From Artemia franciscana (taxonomy: Eukaryota; Arthropoda; Branchiopoda; Anostraca; Artemiidae), in the NCBI RefSeq assembly GCF_032884065.1, contig NC_088873.1:29869658-29933657 (forward strand): a DNA stretch of 64,000 bases. The letters are read 5' to 3'. The position numbers and the translations under genes are program-made. Shown here piece by piece: positions 45,873 to 57,100 of this stretch (position 1 is its first letter; every line of letters begins with the position of its first letter). The notes below the pieces were generated by a model, which made no database searches, was not told the DNA's origin, and was given only the letters and a program-made list of their open reading frames with translations.

Positions 45873-46046
45873 TTTTTTTTAATTATAGTCATCTACATTT
45901 TTAGCTTGGTTTGCATTTGATTTATAGTTACTGGTAGTTCACCGAAAATGACTGGCAAGATTTTTTTAATTATAGTCATCTACATTTTTAGCTTGGTTTG
46001 CATTTGATTTATAGTTACTGGTAGTTCACCGAAAATGACTGGCAAG
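45873..46046 (+). repeat. 87-bp tandem duplication over the DDX24 start codon
   Basis: Two consecutive near-identical units (about 45873-45959 and 45960-46046) each contain the same upstream sequence, a possible 3' splice site (TTTATAG), TTACTGGTAGTTCACCGAAA and ATGACTGGCAAG. The two ATGs are at 45948 and 46035, exactly 87 bp apart. Only the length of the T-run differs. Confidence 0.95.
45948..46007 (+). other. 19-codon upstream ORF created by the duplication
   Basis: The upstream copy of the start begins MTGKI like the real protein. It then reads through the duplicated leader as a hydrophobic peptide (FLIIVIYIFSLVCI) and stops at TGA, 27 bp before the true ATG. If the mRNA includes this copy, it would be a uORF that mimics the start context of the main ORF. 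Whether it is transcribed cannot be seen from sequence. Confidence 0.5.
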
Positions 46047-46172
46047 ATTATAGCTAAAGGAGATTGGAAAAGTATTCCCATTGATTTATCGGTTTTTGAA
46101 AAATCTGGAAAGGTGGATCTCATTGAATTTGAAGAACTCTGTGATTATAACATCAAACAAGATGATAAAATG
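46035..46172 (+). CDS. DDX24: DDX24 exon 1 (46 codons, start ATG)
   Basis: The ATG at 46035 has A at -3. It opens a frame of 46 codons ending in AAAATG before a GTAATT donor at 46173. Residues WKSIPID, then F, then [11 protein letters not shown] match the spacing of the conserved N-terminal DDX24 segment. An almost identical ATG context lies 87 bp upstream at 45948 because of a tandem duplication. That ATG runs into a TGA after 19 codons, so 46035 is the coding start. Confidence 0.9.
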
Positions 46173-49100
46173 GTAATTATGAATTGTTTTTTTTTTTTTG
46201 CTTTTTTACTGTCATAACTCCATATTTCTTCAGTTGTTAAATGTTCTTGTTTTATTGTTTTTTGTTTTGCTTTTTTAAGCAATTTTTCCTTTAGAAATTA
46301 TGTTTGCTAAATCCTGTTGTGATTCAGCCTTGTTTCTCGCCATCTACTTTAGTCAACAATAGTGTATAAGCTCTGGTTTGTTGTACATCATGAATGTTCC
46401 AGCATATTATATTGTTTAGTCTCTGTTTGTCTAATTGAAGGTGTAATTCTAATTAAGATTTGACATTCAAATGGAGGTTTTGAAATTCAGAAGGGGAAGT
46501 TTTTGCTGTTCAATTTAGACTTAAAAAAAAGTTATTTCGGATGAAAATAACAAGCAAAGTTAAAACTTAAAAAAAGAAACTGATCCATATATAAAGAATC
46601 TGCCCCCTCCCTTTATACCCTGCTCTTTGAATTTATGCCTCTAATGGTTTCAGAATGTCTCCTCAAACACAAGGATTGTTCAAATAAAATAAAAAGTATT
46701 TTTCACAATACCTCAAGAAGGGATGAGTGGTTTAAATGAGCATGTTTGCTTTAAACTATGGAACAAATTAAATATTTTTAAGCATGTATGGTTGCGCATA
46801 TGTGGCACTTGTATATGAGGGGCACTTACTCTCTGCTACCTGAGGTAGCCTATATCTTGAATCGCCACGTGTGTCACACTGTTCTGCCCTGCGTGACACA
46901 GTTACTGCAATGCTTAGCCAAGTTTTGCCATGGTCGGTCCACTTCTGCCAGGCTTTAAAGTCGCCACTTCGTGGACACGGCTTCTGAAATTCGGCAATAT
47001 CTTGCTCATAAAGTGTGAAAATTTTAAGGAGGGCCTGTCCAACACACAGGTAGAATAATTTCTTTCATTTTAAGTTTCCATCTTTTTGGAAAACTCTGAA
47101 GAGCTCTGGTTTATTTGAAAAAAAAATTGTATTTAATTTAGGAAACATCCATTCTTATTTTAAATTAGAAGTTTTCAAAGATTTTTGAAGAGCTACAGCT
47201 TTAAATTGACTTTAGATTTCTGACCGATACTATATACCTCCATGCTTCCTGTGCTATTGACTATTTCCTTGGTTTCCTGGCTTAATTAATTAGTCACATT
47301 TAAAATTGACTGGTACAGTATTGACTTATATTTTAGGCTATTTTGATCCAGATATTGGTTCAAACAGTCATTCACGTTTGGCACGTCACACTCTAACCAG
47401 GGGTGGAGTGGAGGGGGTGTTTGTGTGTTTTTTTTTAAAGAGTGTCGTTTAGACTAAACCAGATTTAAAGGGACAGGACTGGTAGCAACTCATGCCTTAA
47501 AAACCTGCTTTTACTCGTGCCTGATTGTTTTTGTCTGGTCGCTCACAACTAGCCCTTACTTTTTGTGAACTCATTTAAGTCGTTTACTTTAGCCTCAATC
47601 AGTTCCTAGGCACTCTATTTAGTCAAAGACAGTATATGTTGTATTGTCCTTCTCTTGAAAAGACTTTGGAATTTTCAGATTTCCGAATAGAGAAATGGAT
47701 GATTTTACTATTGCTTCCCTTCAGTCGTAGATAGCCAAAACCGAATTTACATGTTTTATTTATATGGTTTAATTCTTATTTTTAATAATTGTGGATTTAA
47801 ACAGGGTTGTTCAAATTAAACCAAGTGTGAAGGGACTGGACTGAAAGTCTAGCAACTCGCCTTAGAAATCAGTTTTTGTTTGCGTATGATTTGCTTATAT
47901 CTGATGGTTCAGTATTTAGGAAAAACTCATTGATTATATGAACAAACCAAATTCAAGAGACAAGGTAACATGTACGGAGCGTTGGTCAAACTTTCACTAA
48001 AAGTGGAAAAGAAGACAAGACATTTCTAAACACAATGGAAAAGGGGTTAGAATTCAAAGTTTAGGAACCCACGAGACTTCCAAAGTAAGTGTATACAGAA
48101 CAGTGCAACAAAAAAACAACAACAGCAACTCAATTACACACGAGGTTGAGGCGAATACAACGCTTGACTAGTAAGATTTGGCTGTGTACCCAGAATTTTT
48201 TTTTTCTTAGGATAGGAGTTCTTATCAATGCGCTAGGATAGGTCATTTAAGTCGGAAGGTAAGTTTTTACCATAGACAAAAGTAATGAGCAATATTAAAA
48301 CTTACAAGGAGCTGGAAATGGGTTAGAAGTTGTTCCAAATGTGTTCCTCCGGCTCTTCATGGTAATTTTTTATGTTACGTGATTGATCAACACAAATGAT
48401 AAGAAGGAGTCAAATATAGGGTTTATGTTACGTGATTGATCAACACAAATGATAAGAAGGAGTCACATATAGGGTTAGATATTCCTGATCAAAGACCCAA
48501 CAATATATGGTTACATGTGTTACCAAGCTGGAACACATTATATCATTATTACTGATTCCATTGACGTTATTAAGACTGCCTGGGCAAATTTTACTTTGAA
48601 TGCGAGGGATATCTTGGTGGAAATACAATCTATATCTTCTTCTGTGTTTGAAATATGTAAAGAGTTAACAGTTGATGGCACTGAAGAACTTTTTAATATC
48701 TCAACAGTTGGTAGATTTCTTGACAAAAGTTACTATAGAGATTTTGAAAGTATAGATCACAATAGGCCAGAAATAAGGAAACCAATCCCTAGCAAAAACC
48801 AAAGGAAGTGCCTCATTTTACATGATCCTAATCAACCCAAGCTGAGTGCGTTCCTAGTTGATCCTTCAAAATAGAAAAAAAACTGTGATGTTTTCTTCTG
48901 GGATAGTACAAGGATTACCAGTACTTAGAATGCGATATTGAGAAAGATGTTGCTTTCTGCTTTGTGTGTTTTCTTTTTTCTGAACTTTTTGCACAGAAAC
49001 AGCAGCGTGTTTCATGGATTCATTTTTGAAGAAACATTAAGATATTTCCAGTCAAAGATAAATATCAACTGAAAACGTTTGTTTTATATGATTATATGAC

Positions 49101-51043
49101 ATACATGCTTTTCAAATTGAAAATGTTATTCAATCTGTATGATAAAACCTGTGATTGTCGTACGACAAACCGCATGGATTTGTATATTTGTTTAATTACA
49201 CCTTTAACACGAACAGCAGGGCAGAACTTATGATGGATTTTTGTCGGGTAAAAAGAGTTCTTGACAAAAGTTACTGTAAAGATTTAAAAGTATAGTTCAC
49301 AAGAGGCCAGAAATAAGGAAACCAATCCCTAGCAAAAACCAAAGGAAGTGCCTCATTTTACATGATCCTAATCAACCCAAGCTGAGTGCGTTCCCAGTTG
49401 ATCCTTCATCATAAAAAAAGAAACAGTGAGGTTTCTGTACGAGGATTACCAGTACTTAGAAAGCAGTATTGAGAAAGATGTTGCTTTCTTCTTTGTTCTT
49501 TTTTCTGGTGGTCCCGGGAGCGACCAATCCAGAAAAAAGCTTGGGTGGAAGACGGTCTGCGGCAATATCACAAAATTAAGAGTAAAACAAAGGCGAAGAA
49601 ATGAAAATTAGAAGCTCATTTTTTCTCCGAGTCACATAAAGCAGCAGTCACACAAAACTAGCAATTCGTTTCCCCTCTGAGTCATTCAAAGCAGCTTTGT
49701 CTTGTTTTGTCACTTTGTCAGTAGCAGTATTCATCCTGCCTGATAAAAGCCTTTGAACTGAGGTTATGCAGTAAACAAAAAGTGAAGAGACAAACCGAAA
49801 AATTGTGAATAATTTTTGGACGTTGCAAGGACCCTAGCGAGACATCCATTAGCTCTAGGAGTATCAAAGAAAAAACGGCAACTTTGGTCAAATTGTTCGA
49901 CTTCTAGCGAGATATTTGGCAGCTCTTGATACCCGATATAGAACATACAAATTTAGTCATTTATTTACAATTCCTCAGAACGAGTTCATTGACTTTCTTT
50001 CAGCAGAAGTTAGGGAGAAGATCCTTGACGAAGTCAAGGATCCAGAATTTTATTCTTTGATGGTGGATACATCACCCGAAGCTTCACATTTTGATAAGCA
50101 TGTAGTCATAATCCGTAATATCAACTTGAGAGGAATTCATCTGGATAAACTAGCTTCCCAGTATTATAACTATGCAAGTTCAATGTCTGGTCAATTTGAT
50201 AGAGCCCTGCAGAAAATATCTGAACTTTACGATCGCCATTTGCCTTATATTCCCTGCCAGGCCCATAGACTAAACATTGCGAAAGAATATTGCTATGATT
50301 CATCTCTTTCGATAGTCGAGCTTATCAATATTCTTGACGACATAAACGTGTTCTTTTCTTCGTCTACAAAGCATTTTGCCACCCTTAAAGAAAAACTTTC
50401 TTCGATTTGAAACAGCCTTAATCTCCGAAACTTATCACAGACTCGGTGAGCTGTAAGGGCTGAAACCACACAAACAGTAGTTACTTTGTTTCGAGCAGTA
50501 GTTTCAGCCATTTACGAAACAAGACAGATCAAGAACACCGATGTGAAGACAAAAGCACAAGCTAGTGGTCTTCTGAAAAGGATACTAAACTTTGAATTTA
50601 TGCATTCTCACACGCTCCGATTACAGTTGGTTCTAGTCTTTTGAGGGGAATTTTTGACTTCGGAAAACAAATATGTAAAGTATTTGAAGGGACTGCAGCC
50701 AGGAAGTATGTATTATAGAAATGAATTTCTGATTGTTGAATAGAAAATTTTTTGCTCTATTTTTTGATACCCCACAACAACAGTGTCAAGTATAGCAGTC
50801 TAGAATACAAACCCCGAAACAGGTTTTATAATTATTTTGATATTATAAAGAAAATAATTGGGATTTTGGTTCCTTTATGAAGCTTTATGTGATTAATAAT
50901 CGCCAGTTGCATCAGCCACGAAACCAAGAGAACTAGCCAATGTCCTTGGAGGTATGCAGTATCTGTCAGAAATTCAAAGTGAACGAATTGCTATCTACAT
51001 TAAGCCTAATAACAGCCTAATGAAATCAAACAGCAATTCAAGC

Positions 51044-51135
<92 letters not shown>

Positions 51136-54100
51136 ATTTTATTTGCAAAACTTGTAATGTTTGATTTTTTATTATTAATTTCTGTTCGTTTTCCATTGAC
51201 AGAGCTCTTTTTGTTTGAATAATAAAAAGAATTTTTATGTCGTAATTTTTTGTGTCTCTCCGTAAGAATCAAAATTTTAGCTTGTGATTTATATTTTTAA
51301 AATTTTTTTTGCAGCAAATTTAAATAGAAGTTGCACCATAAAACTTTAGATGAACGGGTGTATAGAACGTTATTAAATTTTTTTTTTAGAAAATCTGCCT
51401 TATCTTTTGGTTTCTGTAGGTTTGAAGACATTTTGACCATCGTTATCTTGCAATCTTGAATGTCAACAAATATTAGTCGACCATTCTACTCAACGTATCC
51501 TGAAAGTGTCAAATTCATTCCCTAATGTTTTCCTGGGGTATTGCAGATAAATTCTTTTGACAAACTTGGATCTGCTTAGTCTCTTTTGATTTCGTTGAAA
51601 ACCTCACTCAACATACTCCAAAAGTTTTACTTATTACCCTTGGCCCTTTCTGTGATACTGCAGATACGTCTTTTTGACCACCTCTGCTCACATAGTGTCA
51701 TTTGATTTAGCTCAGCATTCGTCTCAACATGCATGATAATTTCAACTTAATAAATTTTGTCATATCACAGATAATTCCTATATCATGTCTTTTGATTTGG
51801 TACAACATCCTTAAAATATGCCCCAAAAGCTGTAGCGTAATACCCTTTGCTGTTTCGACAATCTAGATACACGTATGTCTTGTGGTTTAGTCTTATACCC
51901 CATTCAAAGCTCCCTGGAATTTTTAAATTGATACCCTAGTCTGTTCTTGAGATATTGCATCTATGCAATTTTTATTTATAGCCTGGAAGCACTTAAATTC
52001 TTTATTTTCTATTTTAATAATTCTATTAAAACTATTAACAGCAGCACTAATGTCGGTCGCAGTCACCGTTGTCATAAAAGTAGTAGAAGTAAAAATAGCA
52101 ATCGCAAAGAGTCGAAGTCCCAAGTAGTCAGAGGCACAATGGCAAGTGGTTGTAATCGCAATTAGTTTCTGCTCCAAGCAATCGTAGTTACGGTTGCAGT
52201 TGGAGGCGCAAGTAATTGCTGTTGAAAGTTGTTGCATAAGTCACAGTCGAAGTAGAATCGCAGTCACAAATAGCTGTAGTCGCAGTCACAAATAGCTGTT
52301 GTCGCAGTTTCAAATGATTGCAGTCGCAATTGCAAGTAGTTGTAGTCACAAGTAGTCATGGTAGTAAGTATTCGCTATCTTAAGCAGTTGTAGTCGCAAG
52401 CAATGGTAGCCGTAAGTAGTTGCAATCGCAAGTGAGTAAAGGTCACAGTAACAAGTAATTGGGGTCACCATCGCTGTCGTATTAGTAGCGGTATTAGTGG
52501 TCTTAGAAGTCTTATAAGTAGTAATTATAGTACCAGTCGTCGTAGTAATCACAGCAGTACTTGTTTGTTTGTGTTAATAATAATAGTCGTAGGTTTCTTA
52601 GTAGTAGTCTTAGTTTTATAGTCCAATAGCATTCTTGTATCACTAAAATTTAGCACTCTGCTAGAAACTGTTTTTACCTTACTGCCAATATTCAAAATAT
52701 TGAGCTACCATATTCTTTTCCCGAAATTATAATCCTGACCCCCCCCCCACTTCTAATACTTTTGGGCTGCTAACACGTATTAATTCCTGGAAGTATCATT
52801 AATATTAAATGTTGCAATTTTGTAAGCATAAAAGACCAGCTGTTAGAAATATATTTGTTTAATATAGCAAGTGAGCTGCCTTGTGCCCTGGGAACATTCC
52901 CTGAAAATTTAAAGCTAATTGAAAATAAATTTATGTAGCTAACAGTATTAATTTTCAGGCGGTTTAGACTAAAACAAGTTTTTAGCCCGTTTAGGGCCAT
53001 GTTCCGTAATGCCAGTGTATAATGTTAAACTTTTTACAACTTACGGTCCATTTAACCTAAGGACTCTCACACGTAAGTTTCAAGTCAGTCGAAAAAAAAA
53101 ATCGAACCCCAGTGTTTAGTGGTTGTAACCCGAACCTAATTTTTCTCTAAAAAATTTGTAAAAAATCCGAATAAAAACTGCTAAATATATTGAGAACCAT
53201 CTAAGATGTAACAAATTGGATTTGAGCAATCGTAAATCTTTGCTGGGTAAAACTGCCAAGTAACGCCTTTTAAATAACACAGCCGAAGTATTGAAACCGA
53301 AACATGATTTTCTTATTATCATTTTTATTTTATTTTTTAAATGAGAATGTAGCAGTGTAAAACTTTGAAATTCTATTTTAAATACGATAGTACTATTTTT
53401 TGAACTTTTGAACTGATGTAAAAAATTTTAAAGCCCAGTTTCTCTCTTTCGCTCTTTCTCTCTCTTCTATCTTTCTCACTCTCTCTGCCTCTCTCTCTCT
53501 CTCTCTTTTTGTTTCTCTCTTTCAACCTCCTTTCTACATTTCACTATTTTCATCTTTTGGTTTCTCTGTTTATTTTTTACTCGGTCACTTGGTTTTCTTT
53601 ATTAGAGTATATCCATGTAATTCTGTGTGGCTTAAAATCTTTTTTTATGTTTTTTTATTAACCAGGGATGTAAACGAAAAAAGAAGGACTCAAAGAAAAT
53701 AAAAGGAACTGAAGTTGACGACGTTTTATTAGAAAATAATGTAGAAAAAGGCAATAAAGAGAAAAAGAAGAAGAAGAAGAAAAATAAGAAGAAGAAGGAA
53801 AGGGAAATAAACTTCGCTGCTGTAAATAGCCGTAAGTTTTGTCTTTTCTCTTTCTATTGTAATCCTTTCTTTTCAGTTATCTTTCATATTCTAAATGCAC
53901 AAATAAAGATTTCTATCGTTGTTTGATATTTTGTTTTGGTTTTATGTTTGTTAATATGTATTATCACTATTTCCTGAAAACACCATAGCTTAGGTAAAAA
54001 CAAAAAATGTGAGAAAGCGACATAAATTTTTGTTCATAGTTCATTCCCGTTTAATTCATTCATAGAGGAATATATTGGAAGAAAAATAGAAGCGCTTTTG

Positions 54101-57100
54101 GCTTGTGTGCCCCTTTGGAAGGAAAAAAATTGTCAAAAAAATAAGTTAGGGAATATTTAAAAAAAAAATTGCATGAATTGTGGAACAAGTGTCAGCTAAG
54201 GTGCATGATCCTTCGCTCTTCAGAGCTATTAGACATTCCCGCAATACTTCATACGACAATAATAGGGAAACCTAAGTTCATAGCATATTGCATAGAATTG
54301 TATATTCCCCCTGTAATTTCTGTCAAATTCTATATCGCTGCATTGACTTCTGCTACTTCCTATATCACCGTAATTGTTTCTGCGACGTCATATATCCCGA
54401 TTTTGCGTTTGTAACTTTCAACCTATGTTTCAGCACTTCTGCCCCCCCCCCATCACGCAGATGGATGACATGCCATTAACATGTTTTTATTTGTCAATCA
54501 TCTTGCAAAAGGGAGGTTTTGCATGAGAATAATATCTGTTCTTATTTGAAGATCCTCATGCGCATGGTTGTTCCTCCTATATTAACCTCTTGGAGAGGGG
54601 AATAATTTCAATTTATTACAAACTTTACTCCAGTTTTCTACAACGAAATTATAGTAAATACGTTTCTATGCTTCAAATGTGCACCATTCAGTTGGGTGGC
54701 TTAGTCTTTGCTAAAAAAATAGGCTATCTCCATCAAAAGTTCACAAAAAGAGCTGTATATAGGGCTTTTAACTGTGAATCTTTTTAAAAGACATTTTTGA
54801 GACTAATATATTCTTAGACATTTTAAGACTTTCTGTGTAATTTTTCTAAGGCTTCTATAATACCTGGCAAGCCTCGTATTTACTGAGAGGCACATGATAT
54901 CTTCCTGTCCTTACTCTCCCATTACCTTCCTTGGCCTTTTTGGCACCAGTGACCCCTTGGATCCCATGCCCTCCTGATTCCCCTCTGGCTCTCCATAACT
55001 CTGTATCCCCTTGGATCCTAGAGCTCTCTCAAGTTCGTTATCTCTTTGAATTTTATTCAGTTGGACTTCCTAGACTCAGCTATTGATGAATTATAGCGTA
55101 ATTAAGACAATAAATCAGTTAGAACGATATTAAGTCTATTCAAGACCCATTTACCTGTTATTATAAGTATAAAGAATGTGAAATCTTACTTGATTTCGAA
55201 TGTAGACAATTAGATCTCCTGAAATTCATGGAACAAATATTTGAAAAGATGTTATTTGTAACCCTGTCATTTCTGAATCTAGTTACTATAGGTAATAAAC
55301 ATAGAATTTATTCAAGACTGGACAAGAACATGAATTTTGAAGGTGACGAGGCAAAAGTGTACTTGTGTGTATTTATCGCTATTGTATATCGATATTACTC
55401 TTTAATTTCTTTTGTTTGCCAACTTTTTCATTTTTCTAGAACATACTTACCCTATCTTATTTTAAATTTAAAAAAACAACATTTTTCAACTGAAAGTAAG
55501 GAGCAACATTAAAACTTAAAACAAACAGAAATTAATGCTTGTAAAATTCCTCCTTGGGAAGTTAGAATTGCGTGATATCCTCCCCCCCCTTTCCCCCTCT
55601 CTGAAAACCTCTCTGATAAGTTCTTGCGGAAAGTTTTGTCTGAAAACTTCTTACTTTCATTTGATAAAGACTAGTTTTTATCTAATTTCTGAACGTTTTT
55701 CAGATCATCTCGGAAATTCTTCCTCTGTTAAGAGTTCTTCTCAGAAATCTCCCCTCTCCTAATGGAATTTTTTTCTCGTGAAAACAAACCTCACGGAAAA
55801 ATCACCCATACATTTCCAACCACGCTAAAAATTTCCCTCAGAACTTTTCCACATGCAAAATTGAGTCACCAAAGAGAAAGCAGGACAAATAACAAGAAAT
55901 TTTGTTGAAGAATTATGGCAAATTTCCCCCGTGAAAAATTCCCCTGGAAAATTCATTGCCGGAACCTCCCTCCCCGTGGAAACTTCTTGTAGTGGAAAAT
56001 CTTCCCCTTATTGAAATCTCCCTCCATAAAAATGTCTGCATAGTTCTCAATAACAAATACTATGTGTAAACAATGTACAAATTTCGTAACTTAAACCCTT
56101 CCCCCAGGGGCTATAAGGGACCGTGTCATCCCCAGAGGTAAGATCATTGGATCTTTCAACTCTTCTGAACAAAATCGGTATCTAAGAATTGGAGTTTTGG
56201 TATCTCAGAATTTGGTTTGGTTCATTTTGAGGTAAAACCGGGTGTAGGAGGGGGGCTAGTAGCCTCTAGTCTTTTTGGTCACATAAATACGGCCCTAAAA
56301 CATTTATTATCCGTTTGAATGAAACCTCTTCCGATTTTCTAGAATCGATCAATGCTTCGATACGACGGTTTCTTCCGATCAATGTTCAATACGATCACCC
56401 TTGGGCGGGGGGGGGGGGGACAAATAAACACCGTGATCTTAACTCCTGGCAAAAAAATCAGCTTTTTACAGGTAGTAGCTAGAAACGCTTTTGGGAGTAA
56501 ACCCCTCTTTTTCAAAAATCAGGGAAATTTTCTTAGGCCCATAGCTTCTGATGGGTAACACTAGACTAAATAAATCTTGTATATTTGGAATCAGTATAAA
56601 AATTCTGTTGTTTTTTGAAATCAAATCATGTTTATTGATATCAAAACTATGGTTTAGTTATGATATCAGAAATATTTATATTGATGTAAAAAAATCCTGT
56701 TTTTGGAGTTTTTGTTGCTGTTGGGCCATGTGGCTCCATTCTTATAGTTTGTTATTACAAACTGTTTGACTTCTAAGGGGACTGTCATAATATGTACCAG
56801 CAAATTCCATTTTTAGCCAAAAAAGGCCAAATCTTCCAAACCCTCATTTTAATGCAAATTGAAATTTTTCTTTTGTGACGGTTTTGCTCAAAATTTCATT
56901 TTCACCATAAGCAGGACAAAACCTTGGAATTCTAACTTTCTAGCCAAAATAGGGGGAAACCCCCCCCCCCGGCCCTCATTTTAGCGTAATATAAAATTCT
57001 TATTATCCTCTTTTTTATAGCATTGTAAGGGATTTAGTTTTATAAAGGCGACCGTAATCTCTTGTCGTCAAAACATTTCAGAGGAGGTCACTGGATCTCA

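Larger units (their letters stand above)
48515..50650 (+). pseudogene. Broken hAT-type (ZMYM/DUF4371-like) transposase
   Basis: In order: an N-terminal frame ending [20 protein letters not shown], then PKLSAF (HPNQPKLS.. pattern upstream of a TTF-type finger); [15 protein letters not shown] (D.AFC..C..F finger core); a second, duplicated copy of this region at 49259-49505; [11 protein letters not shown]; then a 164-codon frame (49916-50410) with [37 protein letters not shown] (VDET-like catalytic region changed to VDTS), [20 protein letters not shown] (the Y.GA..MSG pattern), and [15 protein letters not shown] frameshift near 50405 is followed by [20 protein letters not shown], the (S/R)..TRW.CR.... 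segment with W replaced by a stop. It lies in DDX24 intron 1 and is non-functional. Confidence 0.82.

Noticed and set aside
45948-45950. ATG at 45948 as the DDX24 start
   Set aside because: It meets TGA after 19 codons and is out of use for the helicase frame. The start is 46035.
50954-51272. Tyr-Ile repeat frames at 51.0-51.2 kb and 61.4-61.6 kb
   Set aside because: Dinucleotide TA runs are open in both strands. Not proteins.
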